From assembly GCA_015075425.1 (NCBI GenBank), contig JABTUL010000003.1, positions 62,001-126,000 of the forward strand: a DNA stretch of 64,000 bases, given 5' to 3'. Positions 16,934 through 27,169 of this stretch are shown piece after piece (within the stretch, counting starts at the first letter, position 1; the number at the start of each line of letters is the position of its first letter). A model generated the notes under the pieces. The model was not told the origin of the DNA, made no database searches, and saw only the letters and a program-made list of their open reading frames with translations. The stretch comes from Spirochaetales bacterium. GTDB lineage: Bacteria > Spirochaetota > Leptospiria > Leptospirales > Leptonemataceae. A program made the translations under genes and the position numbers.

Positions 16934-18422
16934 GAACCAGTTCTTTAGTCTGGAATTTCATCCAGCTGTCCGTTGCCGTAGCCATTTCCTGATTGCTTAT
17001 AGCTGCCGGTCGCTTTTCCGGAAGCGGAGTCTTTATAGCCCGCCGGACGCTGCCGAGCAAGATTTTCTTGAGCACGGAAAAGGCTCCGCTGCGCCATTGC
17101 CACACAAAACGCAGAAGATCCCAAAAGCGGAAATTCCAGAGAAAAACTTTGAGGTAAGCCCAGATCTGAAGCATCTCAATTCGCGTGCGACTCAGGCCGG
17201 CAAATTCTAAAGCTCCGCCTACCTGTTTGTTGTAGTCATCCCAGCTCACGGCAACCAGGCGATAGCCGCGTTCCCCGCGGGCAGCGTAGCGTGCTACCTC
17301 TGTGCCCGGGTAGGGCACCATGATGCCAAAAATCGGTAACTCTGGATTGAGTTTAACCGCCAAATTGATGGTATTGTATATGGACGCAACCGTCTCATCG
17401 GGCTGACCCAGAATGCAGTAGGTGGTGATGGGGACCCTGGCGCGACGCGCTCCCTCACGGGCTTTCAACATCATCTCTACGGTCGTCCCTTTGCCGATCA
17501 ATTTTAGTTTTTCTTCATCGCCGGTTTCAATGCCAAAGCCCACCAGGAAAGCGCGGCTTTCATGCATGAGCTCAAAAAGTTCATCGTCCACAAAGCGGAC
17601 ATGAGTGGTGGCTCCCCAACGAAATTTTTGATGCAGGCCGGCTGCGATTTTGGCGCGCAAAAGATTCTTGGTATGAGGAACATCAACGGTAAAGATTTCA
17701 TCACCGTACCAGATGGTATGTGGTTTATAATTTTCTGTAACCAGGCGGATTTCATCCAGGGTATTTTCCACGCTGCGCACGCGATGTACTTTGCCGCCCG
17801 GATTCATGCAGAATTTGCAGGCAAAGGGACAACCGCGAGCCGTTTGTATGTAATAGGTGCCGGCCGCAGGCATTAAATCCCAGGCAGGAAAGGGAATCTG
17901 ATCCAGCTCCAGAATACGGTTGCGTGGCGGACTGAGCACTGCTCCGCGCTCCGTGCGTACGCAGAGCCCGGGTATGGAAAGAAGATCATCCGGTGAGGAC
18001 GCGGGCAGGGCGCGGCATAGCTCATTGAACGTGATCTCGCCTTCGCCTATGACAGCCAGATCAAATATGGGAAATTCGCGCATGGTCTCAAGGGGAATGG
18101 CAGTGACGTGCACGCCACCAATCACCATTGTAGCTTCCGGTAAATGCTCGCGAATGAGGGAAGCGATGTCTGCGGCGGGATTGATTTCATTGGTAAACGC
18201 AGTAAAACCGACAATGTCCGGCCGGAAATCCAGGGCGCGCTCAAGGGTCTCGTTGAAGTTCAGGCGCTCCAACTTGGCATCAATGATGGCTAAAGCCGAG
18301 GCTGTACTTTCCTTACGTAAGGTACCGGCCAGGTAGGCAAGGGCCGGCCGGCCAAAGTCCGGCGTATCGTACCAAGCCTCCTGGACCCGGTAGACGGGTG
18401 GATTAATGAGTAAAATTCGCAT
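16881..18422 (-). CDS. B12-binding radical SAM enzyme (class B/BchE-like)
   Basis: 513 residues. The N-terminal cobalamin-binding domain (about 1-140) starts MRILLINPPV and has VIGGVHVTA and LAVIGEGEITF. The radical SAM domain has the CxxxCxxC cluster in ARGCPFACKFC near residue 200, and GIETGDEEKLKLIGKG and PYPGTE further on. The C-terminal 100 residues contain a hydrophobic, Trp-rich stretch and a basic tail. Such enzymes methylate or rearrange unactivated carbons; the substrate cannot be deduced. It overlaps the SET-domain gene upstream by 20 nt and the MFS gene downstream, forming a three-gene operon. Confidence 0.88.
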   Translation of the reverse strand: MRILLINPPVYRVQEAWYDTPDFGRPALAYLAGTLRKESTASALAIIDAKLERLNFNETLERALDFRPDIVGFTAFTNEINPAADIASLIREHLPEATMVIGGVHVTAIPLETMREFPIFDLAVIGEGEITFNELCRALPASSPDDLLSIPGLCVRTERGAVLSPPRNRILELDQIPFPAWDLMPAAGTYYIQTARGCPFACKFCMNPGGKVHRVRSVENTLDEIRLVTENYKPHTIWYGDEIFTVDVPHTKNLLRAKIAAGLHQKFRWGATTHVRFVDDELFELMHESRAFLVGFGIETGDEEKLKLIGKGTTVEMMLKAREGARRARVPITTYCILGQPDETVASIYNTINLAVKLNPELPIFGIMVPYPGTEVARYAARGERGYRLVAVSWDDYNKQVGGALEFAGLSRTRIEMLQIWAYLKVFLWNFRFWDLLRFVWQWRSGAFSVLKKILLGSVRRAIKTPLPEKRPAAISNQEMATATDSWMKFQTKELVRAKQADLHVAYRSRQND

Positions 18423-18786
18423 TTTTTCCTGTAAAAATCAAATCAAATTCATTGTAATCGGAAAGAATTTCTTCCCCCGCGGCAATATCCCGGATGGCAA
18501 AGTCTTCTCTGCCGCGTGAAACAAGATTGGGTGAGGGAGAATGATTGATGAAGCGACTGTTGTCCGCGCTGACGATGTACACATTCAGATCGCGATCCAG
18601 ATAGCCATAGGAGCGAATGAAATCCTGGATGACCGGATCGAGTTTTGCATGCGCTTCCACTGTGAAGACCAGATCCAGCCGCTCATCAAACCGCCAGACG
18701 AGTGTTCCCGCAGTAATCGGTTCAGCAGCGAAGGCTCCGTTGCCGTGGATGGTAGAGGGAGCAACGTAGTTTTTGATGACAAACAT
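18403..18786 (-). CDS. Small SET-domain protein, putative lysine methyltransferase
   Basis: 127 residues from the ATG at 18786, nearly all a SET domain. IHGNGAFAAEPITAGTLVW is the N-terminal SET strand. SRFINHSPSPNLV holds the NHS motif that forms part of the pseudoknot SAM site, and AGEEILSDYNEFD carries the final Glu-Tyr pair. Short stand-alone SET proteins are seen in bacteria, where substrates are mostly unknown. Its end overlaps the radical SAM gene by 20 nt. A SAM-dependent protein methyltransferase is the family expectation; the target is unknown. Confidence 0.82.
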   Translation of the reverse strand: MFVIKNYVAPSTIHGNGAFAAEPITAGTLVWRFDERLDLVFTVEAHAKLDPVIQDFIRSYGYLDRDLNVYIVSADNSRFINHSPSPNLVSRGREDFAIRDIAAGEEILSDYNEFDLIFTGKNANFTH

Positions 18787-18853
18787 GGGCAATGGCCTGT
18801 GTAAAGACCGTTTTTTCGTTTGCCTTTCTTTTTACAGCCAGAATCCTGCAGGC

Positions 18854-20548
18854 ATGCGCGGCTTTGTTTTGGCTCTGGCTATCCTTCCCCTGGCTTTGAA
18901 GGCCGATCACGACTTTTTGCAGCATTATTTCACCCTGCCGGCCACAGTGGAGATGCGCGTGCATGATTCTGGTTTTGAGGGCTTGACCGGCCTCTCTGTG
19001 ATCCGGGCTCTGGGGCCCTACCGGGCCGTCGAATATTTTGACCGCTCTTTGCGGAAGCTTTATGCCAGCTCTTTTGGCGATGGCGGTCGGGGATGGCTTT
19101 CTTTGCGTGACCTTGAGGATCCGCGGAGCATTCCTTTGCTGCTGGATGTGGGTCTTTCTGAGGAGCCCGCCGAATCAGCGGAGCTCCTGGGCCGGTTACG
19201 GGCCCGGCGGGCCATAGATCGTCTGGGAGCACTGCTGGATCATCCTGAGTACAACGTCCGGGCTAAAGCTCTGCGCGGACTGGTGCTGATGGAATCTCCG
19301 GCAGCGGCCAGGCCCATCATTCGCCATGGTGAGCGGATTTTGCCTCTTGTACAATCTCCATCTGTGGGCCACGGTGCCTTTCTTACCGACCTTCTACCGG
19401 CTCTGGGGTGGATACAGAATCGTGACGCGATTCCCTTCTTAAAGAAAGCACTTCATTACCATTACCCTTTTCAGGACCGCACAAAAACGCATCCCAAGAA
19501 CGCAGCTCTGGCTCTGGCCATGCTGGGAGACCGGAGTGAACTTAAAGCTATGGTTGCCCTGGAGCGGGAGTACGATGCTGTGCGCATTGCGCGCCATCCC
19601 GTCGCCCTGCAAAGAGCGCGGGCCATTCTGGAGGATCCAGATTTTGGAGAGGAAGTTCTTGACCAGGGTCTTCGAGTGGAGCTGGGCGGAGCACGAATCC
19701 TGTCCGCTCTACGAATTTTTGCAGAAAACGGCAGTGCAGAAGATCTGCCATTTCTAAACGAGCGCAAGAAGAAGATGAGAAAGATGCGTATGGATGTGGT
19801 TACCGGTGAAGAGCCTCCGTTTGGCTTTGGTAACTACGTAATTGAGGATCGCAATCTGCCTGTTCTATTCGACTGGGCCATGGCAGCCCGGGGGGATAGC
19901 GGTGCTCTGAGTCGCCTTGTCCTTTCCCTTGAAGATCGTGATCCGGTTGTGGCAACCGACGCGGCTCGTTCTCTGGTGCTTCTGGAGAAAAAAGAATTCT
20001 ACCCGCGCATAGCTTCACGCCTGCGCCGTTCCTTTGCCCGCAAGGCATTCGATTGCAAGTCCATGGAGCAGGAGTTCGGGCAATACGATCGTGCTTTTCG
20101 CGGCCGCTACGCTATTGTGCGACTTCTGGGCGGACATTTTGGCGGCCGGCGTGGCCCGGAGGAATTGCGTCTTCTGGTCGCTCTCCTCAATGACTGCAAC
20201 GTGAGTGTCATCGGACGAGCACGCACATCGATCCGGCGTTATCCGCAAAAAGATGCCCTGGAGCAACTGACCGTACAGTTCGGCGAAGCAGAAGAGTGGG
20301 AACTGTACCAGCTGGCAACGATGATGGAGATGCTTGGACCGGAGGGGCTGGATGCTCTGCAGAGACTGGCTGACGATGCGAACCCGGTCCGGCGCAGCAT
20401 TGCCCGCCGGGCCCTGATCCGGGCTGGCTGGGGATCTTATCAGAAATATCTGTGTCCGGTTGGTTCCAGTGCAGCGGAGCGCGATCTGACTGCCTGGATC
20501 GCTCATCGCTTTGAGCGACAGCCCGACATACTTAAAGTCTGTCGCTGA
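18854..20548 (+). CDS. Exported HEAT-like repeat protein
   Basis: About 564 residues from the ATG at 18854, which places the signal peptide MRGFVLALAILPLALKA at the start. A start at 18773 would add 27 residues that overlap the divergent SET gene. The mature protein is helical with HEAT or PBS-lyase-like units such as RAIDRLGALLDHPEYNVRAKALRGL, ALAMLGDRSELKAMVALE and DRDPVVATDAARSLVLLEKKE. These repeats usually form a protein-binding solenoid. No catalytic motif was seen. It is followed by a small exported protein after a 59 nt gap. Confidence 0.7.
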   Translation: MRGFVLALAILPLALKADHDFLQHYFTLPATVEMRVHDSGFEGLTGLSVIRALGPYRAVEYFDRSLRKLYASSFGDGGRGWLSLRDLEDPRSIPLLLDVGLSEEPAESAELLGRLRARRAIDRLGALLDHPEYNVRAKALRGLVLMESPAAARPIIRHGERILPLVQSPSVGHGAFLTDLLPALGWIQNRDAIPFLKKALHYHYPFQDRTKTHPKNAALALAMLGDRSELKAMVALEREYDAVRIARHPVALQRARAILEDPDFGEEVLDQGLRVELGGARILSALRIFAENGSAEDLPFLNERKKKMRKMRMDVVTGEEPPFGFGNYVIEDRNLPVLFDWAMAARGDSGALSRLVLSLEDRDPVVATDAARSLVLLEKKEFYPRIASRLRRSFARKAFDCKSMEQEFGQYDRAFRGRYAIVRLLGGHFGGRRGPEELRLLVALLNDCNVSVIGRARTSIRRYPQKDALEQLTVQFGEAEEWELYQLATMMEMLGPEGLDALQRLADDANPVRRSIARRALIRAGWGSYQKYLCPVGSSAAERDLTAWIAHRFERQPDILKVCR

Positions 20549-20607
20549 TATTTTTTTGCTTGCCAGTCCGGGCTGGTGCGCTGCCGGCTCCCGGCTGGAG
20601 GACGAAT

Positions 20608-20922
20608 ATGAAAAAAATCTCGTTTCTGATTATTGGTCTCTTACTGGCCCTCACTGCAGTTCTTGCCAATACATTCACCGTTACTAACAATTCCGATCAA
20701 GCCATCAAGCGATTGCTGGCCCGCGAAAAAGGGAAAAAAAGCTGGGGTGAGTTCAACATTGGCCGGGGTATTGCACCGGGGAAATCGATGACCATTGAAT
20801 GGGGCGATAGCACGGAAGGAACTGATTGCAACTGGAGTCTGAAAGCCGTTTTCGCCGATGGCTCGGAGTCCGGGGAAGCGCAGTTTGATTTCTGTGAGGA
20901 TCCCGATATCGAATTTGAGTGA
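20608..20922 (+). CDS. Small exported protein, unknown function
   Basis: 104 residues. The ATG at 20608 has GGAGG at good spacing and gives a signal peptide, MKKISFLIIGLLLALTAVLA. The mature part is about 85 residues, probably a beta sandwich: FTVTNNSDQAIKRLLA, IAPGKSMTIEWGDS and NWSLKAVFADGSESGEA. It has two Cys, likely a disulfide, and a very acidic tail (CEDPDIEFE). A strong hairpin follows the stop. I do not recognise the family. It resembles other small secreted 'EF-hand-free' acidic domains only in a general way. Confidence 0.65.
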   Translation: MKKISFLIIGLLLALTAVLANTFTVTNNSDQAIKRLLAREKGKKSWGEFNIGRGIAPGKSMTIEWGDSTEGTDCNWSLKAVFADGSESGEAQFDFCEDPDIEFE

Positions 20923-20930
20923 TTCACAAA

Positions 20931-20965
20931 GGGTGTCCCGTTAGCTTCGTGGCTACGGGACACCC
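20931..20965. terminator. Bidirectional hairpin terminator between convergent genes
   Basis: GGGTGTCCCG at 20931-20940 pairs perfectly with CGGGACACCC at 20956-20965. An inner TAGC/GCTA stem carries one bulged T, and the loop is TTCGTG. It lies in the 53 bp between the convergent small exported protein gene and mutS. There is no T-run on either strand, so it may need help from other factors or act mainly as an RNA-stabilising end. Confidence 0.7.
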
Positions 20966-20975
20966 GGCCTTCGCT

Positions 20976-23378
20976 TCAGGAAAACAGATCCAGCTGTGGT
21001 TTCTCCATTTTGCTGCGTCTTCTGCTTGCGGGTACGCCGCGGGCTTCAAGCTCTGCCAGCTTTTCTTCTGCTCGTTGAGTGACGGCGGCCGGGAGGCCGG
21101 CCAGTCGGGCTACGTGGATACCGTAGGATCGATCCGCAGCGCCGGCCCTGACCTGATGCAAAAAAGTTATCTTGCCGCCGTCTTCCAGAATATCCATGGT
21201 CAGGTTGAACACTCCTTCACGACCGCCCAGCGCGGTCAGTTCATGGTAGTGGGTGGCAAAGAGGAGCAGAGGCCTCCGGTCTCCGGTCAGTTCTTCTACC
21301 ACCGCCCAGGCGATGGCCAGGCCATCGTAAGTAGAGGTTCCGCGCCCCACTTCGTCCATTATGACGAATGACCGTGAGCTGCTCTGACGCAGAATCCGTG
21401 CCGTCTCCAGCATTTCTATATAAAACGTTGACTCTCCCCGGCTGATATTATCTCCAGAACCCATGCGCGTGAAGATCCGGTCCACCAGGCGCAGCCGGGC
21501 CTCGCTGGCCGGAACAAACGATCCCATCTGCGCCAGTAACCCGATCAGGGCGGCCTGCTTGATGTAGGTGGATTTACCGGCCATATTGGGTCCGGTGATG
21601 ATGGCGCAACTTGCACTCCGGGCATCCATTTCCAGAGTATTGGGAACAAAAGCGGACCGAAAATGCTCGACCACAGGGTGGCGGCCGGCGATGATCCGGT
21701 GCTCCGGTCCGGTATGCAAATGCGGCCGCACCCAGCGTCGTCGCAGGGCCACATGGGCCAGGGAAAGAAGCATATCCATCCGGGAAAGCTCAGCGGCCAG
21801 AAGGCGCAGTGCCCTCTCATGCGCCAGAATCGTTGCTTTGATTTCTTGAAATATCTTTCTTTCTAAGAAAGCAATAGTTTCATCCGCAGACTGGATCCGA
21901 TTTTCGATTGCATTCAATTCTTCCGTGGTATACCGCTCTGCGTTTACCAGTGTTTGACGACGCTGGTAGTGGGCGGGCACCCGATCCACCTGTCCCTTAC
22001 TGATTTCAATATAATAGCCGCTGATTTTATTGTATCGTATTTTCAAATTGTTTATCTGTGTGCTGGCACGCTCGCGTTCTTCCAGAGCCAGAATCCAGTT
22101 TGCCCCATCGGTTCCGGCCTTCCGTGCCAGGTCCAGCTCCGCTTCCACTCCTTCTTTTAGAAAAGGTCCTTTGCCCAGCTGAGGCGGGACTTCTTCCAGG
22201 AGCATTCGGTCCAGAGTCTCCTTGAGCGTGCTGAGTTCTGAAGCAACCGGTGGGCCGTAGAGGGAAGCTATGCTCAGGGCCGCCCTCAGGGAGCGCTGGA
22301 TGGCCGCCAGATCGCGGGGACTGCTGCGTTCTGCCTGGAGTCGGCTCAGAATGCGCTCCATATCCGCGACGCCCTTGAGTTCCTGAGTGATGTGTTTTGC
22401 TAGGTCGCTGTCCTGGTAAAAAATCTGGATTTCTTCCTGTCTGTTCTCAATGGTTTCTATATCCAGAAGTGGTTCCAGGATCTGCCGGCGCAGGTAGCGT
22501 TTGCCTCCGGCAGTCTGACACTGATTGAGTACAAAAAAGAGAGTACGATCGCTGCCGGCTTCTGATTGCACCAGGTCAAGATGGCGGATCGTTTCCTCAT
22601 CAAGGAACATGTGGGATTCTCCCTGGCGGAGCACGGGATATACGCTCTGCGGCGGATTCTCCGGGAAGGCGCGTTTTAGATAGTGTTCGACAAGACCGAT
22701 GGCCGCTGTCGCTGCGCTGGCCTCGCGGAAACCGCTGGCGGCTGCATTGCCGTCGGATCGGCGCTCCAGCAGGGAAAGTCCCTCTGAGGGGCTGGCCTGC
22801 CAGTCTGGCCTTTCCTCAAATCTATAGGCCGGGTAGAGCGAGCGCATTTCCCGGGCCAGGTCGCTGGCGACAATGATTTCCCCTGGCGCATAACGGGCCA
22901 GATAATCGGCGGGATCTTCCGTGGACAGGAGAAAGGAAAAAAAATCGCCGGTGGAAATATCCAGAAAAGCAAGCCCTGTTTTCCCCTCGTAGCGAGCAAC
23001 TGCGGCCAGGTAATTGGAGTTGCCGGGGGATAGCAGGTTTTCTTCCACAATCATGCCGGGGCTGATTACGCGGCGGATCACCCGGCGCATGAGCCTGGGA
23101 TTCTCCGGATCCGCTTCCTGTTCTGCTATAGCCACCCGACAGCCATGAGAAAGCAAACGGCTGATGTAGATATCCGCACTGTGGTAGGGGACGCCAGCCA
23201 TGGGGATCTGAGCCTGCCGCCGGGTAAGGGCAACGTCCATGAGCGGAGCGGCCTCTTCCGCATCACCTAAAAAAAGTTCATAAAAATCTCCCATCCGGAA
23301 AAACAAAAAGGCATCCGGAACCTGCGACTTGAGTTCACGGTACTGGATCATGATGGGTGTTTGCAAGGGATCGCTCAT
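20976..23378 (-). CDS. mutS: MutS, DNA mismatch recognition ATPase
   Basis: 800 residues, within the MutS1 range. The N-terminus TPIMIQYRELKSQVPDAFLFF and FRMGDFYELF includes the Phe-x-Glu mismatch-reading wedge (residues about 32-34). The lever and clamp domains follow. The C-terminal ATPase has the Walker A AIITGPNMAGKSTYIKQ, the MGSGDNISRGESTFYIEM signature and Walker B VIMDEVGRGTSTYDG. It would bind mismatches and recruit MutL. The gene overlaps trpF upstream by 4 nt, an unusual partner, so expression is shared. Confidence 0.97.
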   Translation of the reverse strand: MSDPLQTPIMIQYRELKSQVPDAFLFFRMGDFYELFLGDAEEAAPLMDVALTRRQAQIPMAGVPYHSADIYISRLLSHGCRVAIAEQEADPENPRLMRRVIRRVISPGMIVEENLLSPGNSNYLAAVARYEGKTGLAFLDISTGDFFSFLLSTEDPADYLARYAPGEIIVASDLAREMRSLYPAYRFEERPDWQASPSEGLSLLERRSDGNAAASGFREASAATAAIGLVEHYLKRAFPENPPQSVYPVLRQGESHMFLDEETIRHLDLVQSEAGSDRTLFFVLNQCQTAGGKRYLRRQILEPLLDIETIENRQEEIQIFYQDSDLAKHITQELKGVADMERILSRLQAERSSPRDLAAIQRSLRAALSIASLYGPPVASELSTLKETLDRMLLEEVPPQLGKGPFLKEGVEAELDLARKAGTDGANWILALEERERASTQINNLKIRYNKISGYYIEISKGQVDRVPAHYQRRQTLVNAERYTTEELNAIENRIQSADETIAFLERKIFQEIKATILAHERALRLLAAELSRMDMLLSLAHVALRRRWVRPHLHTGPEHRIIAGRHPVVEHFRSAFVPNTLEMDARSASCAIITGPNMAGKSTYIKQAALIGLLAQMGSFVPASEARLRLVDRIFTRMGSGDNISRGESTFYIEMLETARILRQSSSRSFVIMDEVGRGTSTYDGLAIAWAVVEELTGDRRPLLLFATHYHELTALGGREGVFNLTMDILEDGGKITFLHQVRAGAADRSYGIHVARLAGLPAAVTQRAEEKLAELEARGVPASRRRSKMEKPQLDLFS

Positions 23379-24010
23379 GAAAACATTCGCACCTGCTTTA
23401 TAAAAGAAGCGAGTTTTGCCGGATTTTTGTAACCGGGGGCGTCCTCAATCCCCGAGGACACGTCAGCACCACAAAGACCTGGAGACAGAATGGCCGTCTC
23501 TTCTAATGCTTTCTGTACATTGTCTGCCGTAAGTCCACCGGCCAGAAGGAATGGGCGCGAAAATCCCTCGAGCAGCTCCGGGGCGAAACGCTTGCCGGTC
23601 CCGCCTTTTTTTCCTGGAACAAAGGAGTCGGCGATCACTAAAGACCCGGGAGCATTGCCGATGGCATTTTCTTCCCTGCCCATGCGAACGGCCGGCAAGA
23701 GCCTGCGGCCAAATCTCCTCCAGCAATTTTGTAAGAGTGGTAAGTCCCCGATCACTTGCAGTAAGTCTGCCTGAATTTTGTGCTCGACCTGATCGATTTC
23801 CTGGAAGCGATTGCCGGCAAAGACAGCAACATGCAGGATCGCCGGATAGCGGCGCCGAATCCCGTCGATAATGCGGCTGGCATCCTGGCAGGAGATACGC
23901 CTTGGACTTTCCGGAGCAAAGATCCAGCCCATGAAATCCGGTCGCAGGGCAGCCACTTGCCTGGCCTGGTCGGCATAGCGATTGCCACAAATTTTGATTT
24001 TCATCCTCAT
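23375..24010 (-). CDS. trpF: Phosphoribosylanthranilate isomerase (TrpF)
   Basis: 211 residues. TrpF converts phosphoribosylanthranilate to CdRP in tryptophan synthesis. KIKICGNRYADQ carries the catalytic Cys after beta strand 1, and FMGWIFAPESPRRIS matches the TrpF 'G-F-x-x-x-SPR' phosphate region. FLLAGGLTADNV and GADVSSGIEDAPGYKN match the catalytic Asp and phosphate-binding loops. The family length is about 200-215. It overlaps mutS by 4 nt. The only other amino-acid biosynthesis genes nearby are leuB and an aminotransferase, so trp genes appear scattered. Confidence 0.93.
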   Translation of the reverse strand: MRMKIKICGNRYADQARQVAALRPDFMGWIFAPESPRRISCQDASRIIDGIRRRYPAILHVAVFAGNRFQEIDQVEHKIQADLLQVIGDLPLLQNCWRRFGRRLLPAVRMGREENAIGNAPGSLVIADSFVPGKKGGTGKRFAPELLEGFSRPFLLAGGLTADNVQKALEETAILSPGLCGADVSSGIEDAPGYKNPAKLASFIKQVRMFS

Positions 24011-24042
24011 AATGACTTGCCGGGAGATTTTCCGATCTACAG

Positions 24043-24606
24043 ATGTATTTTGTGACTGAAGCTTTTGAGTGTCACCGGAGTGTCAAAGAGAAGCTGGATC
24101 GGCTTCTGGATAAAAAAAATGCACCCGGTATGACGATCTTAAAAGCAGGCCCGTATCGTCGTTTTCCGGTGAAGATCTATTCTCTGACAGAAGATCGCAA
24201 AAATGGACGCTACCTGTACCGGACCGATGAACTGGCTCATGTATTGACCCTTGCGGCCACGCCTGTGTCTTCTGTGCGCTCTTTTATCATCACCGGGGAA
24301 AGCGCCCAGCGCAATGGCCAGCTGCTCACGCATATCTACTACCCTGCCCGTCAGGCTCTGGCTCTGTATTTGTATCCCCGCAGGCTGGATCTCATCAAAC
24401 GTCGCTATGACCAGGACCGCCACGCCTTCCTTTCCCAGCCCGGTTATTTACATTCTGTGTTGCAACGTCTGGAGCTGCATCGCGACGCGGATCTGGCAAT
24501 GTTTTTGCTTGCCGCAGAGGCATGTGCGGACACAGATCGGCGGGCCATCGCGGAGGAGCACAGCGAGCACTACCAGGACGTCCTTCTTGCCACCTCTCTG
24601 GATTGA
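24043..24606 (+). CDS. Hypothetical protein, unrecognised
   Basis: 187 residues with no signal peptide or membrane helix. It is rich in charged residues and probably alpha/beta: MYFVTEAFECHRSVKEKLDR at the start, GRYLYRTDELAHVLTLA, and the helical LQRLELHRDADLAMFLLAAE. It ends in SEHYQDVLLATSLD. It diverges from trpF across only 32 bp. Its end overlaps the start of the laccase-domain gene. I see no known motif; a lineage-specific cytoplasmic protein is likely. Confidence 0.5.
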   Translation: MYFVTEAFECHRSVKEKLDRLLDKKNAPGMTILKAGPYRRFPVKIYSLTEDRKNGRYLYRTDELAHVLTLAATPVSSVRSFIITGESAQRNGQLLTHIYYPARQALALYLYPRRLDLIKRRYDQDRHAFLSQPGYLHSVLQRLELHRDADLAMFLLAAEACADTDRRAIAEEHSEHYQDVLLATSLD

Positions 24607-25246
24607 AACGTTGGCGGGCTGCCGTCTGGGAGTGATCGGGCGGACGCCATTCACTCCGGGGGATCCTGCACAGGAACAGGAATTTCTGGCGGCGAGCACA
24701 GGAATGGATAAGGAGCAAATCTATTTCTTAACTCAGGTCCATGGCGTTCAGTGTCAGGAAGTCCAGCCGGGCTTTTCTAACTATTCTATCGCAGATGCTT
24801 TCTTTACGACTCAAAGGGGTGCTGTGCTTGTCATTCGCACCGCCGATTGCTTACCTGTATTTGTGGTGGCGCACAGTCCCGGGCGGCGAGTGGTTGCTTT
24901 GATCCATGCCGGCTGGCGCGGCATGGCCCAGGGGATCATCGGGCGGACGATAGATCTTCTTCTGGCAGAATCCCCGGATGTTAAGCTGGATGTCGCCTTT
25001 GGCCCGGCCATCTCTGCCGAAGTTTACGAAGTGGGCCCGGAGGTCGCGCAGCATTTTCAGGCAGTGCAGGAATCAGGGCCGGGTAAATATCTCCTTGATC
25101 TTGTGGCAGAGGCCAGGTTTCAAATTCCCGCCCATGCTCGCATCCATTCTTTTTTTTCCGCCTGCACTCTTCGGGATAATCGTTTTTATTCCCATCGACG
25201 CGGAGACACGGGCCGGAATTATAGTTTCATCTGGATGGAAACTTGA
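24587..25246 (+). CDS. Laccase-domain protein PgeF (YfiH) family
   Basis: Family members are now thought to be purine nucleoside phosphorylase/adenosine deaminase-like enzymes, and in E. coli PgeF corrects peptidoglycan errors. The zinc-type residues are visible: QVHG, then RTADCLPVFV with the Cys and HAGWRGMAQG with the His. Later come AFGPAISAEVYEVG and SHRRGDTGRNYSFIWM. The start is uncertain: a TTG at 24587 (AGGA 8 nt upstream) or one at 24611. Upstream open frame in this reading is shadow of the preceding gene. The stop overlaps the next gene's TTG. Confidence 0.85.
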   Translation: MPPLWIETLAGCRLGVIGRTPFTPGDPAQEQEFLAASTGMDKEQIYFLTQVHGVQCQEVQPGFSNYSIADAFFTTQRGAVLVIRTADCLPVFVVAHSPGRRVVALIHAGWRGMAQGIIGRTIDLLLAESPDVKLDVAFGPAISAEVYEVGPEVAQHFQAVQESGPGKYLLDLVAEARFQIPAHARIHSFFSACTLRDNRFYSHRRGDTGRNYSFIWMET

Positions 25247-25701
25247 ACCAGGAAGAAGGCAATGAATTACTGGCGTTCAACGCGCGCTTCAAAAAGGCCA
25301 TTCTGGACGTCCTTTTCTCTGTTTGCGAAACCTTCTACATCCATTGCTTGCCGCATTCCGGGCTGGTGATGGGCAAGCGTGGATTGCTCGATCGGGAAAA
25401 AGAAGAAGGAATTATTTTAGTTTTTGGACCATACAGTACGCGTGGTCTTTCCTGGGACGATGCTCACATATACTGTGAAATGCAATTCAACGCCTGGGAG
25501 CGTCTGACCATCCCATACGGGTGTATTGCCCGTATGTTCGACAAGACCGGCCAGGTTCTCATGCACTGGAATACGTTTGATCAAATAGAAGCCGGGGCAC
25601 GCAAAGAAAACGGAAGTGTGGGCGAGGCGCGACCGGACAAAGAAAAAGAAAAGGTGATTGAGGTGGATTTCAGTCGTAAAAAGAAAGATAAAAAAACATA
25701 G
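25243..25701 (+). CDS. Possible SspB-like ClpXP adaptor
   Basis: 152 residues, starting at a TTG that overlaps the preceding stop (TTGA). The segment IILVFGPYSTRGL..., MQFNAWERLTIPYGCIARMFDKTG and VLMHW resembles the SspB fold in its beta-strand spacing. The C-terminal tail is charged and flexible (KEKEKVIEVDFSRKKK), as in SspB where it contacts ClpX. SspB delivers ssrA-tagged and other proteins to ClpXP. Similarity is modest and from memory, so the name is tentative. It converges on the receiver gene with no gap. Confidence 0.4.
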   Translation: MNQEEGNELLAFNARFKKAILDVLFSVCETFYIHCLPHSGLVMGKRGLLDREKEEGIILVFGPYSTRGLSWDDAHIYCEMQFNAWERLTIPYGCIARMFDKTGQVLMHWNTFDQIEAGARKENGSVGEARPDKEKEKVIEVDFSRKKKDKKT

Positions 25702-27158
<1,457 letters not shown>

Positions 27159-27169
27159 TCAGGGCCCTT

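Noticed and set aside
24251-24586. Longer N-terminus of the laccase-domain protein
   Set aside because: This part is in another frame of the preceding gene, has no similarity to the PgeF family and would need a 350 nt overlap.
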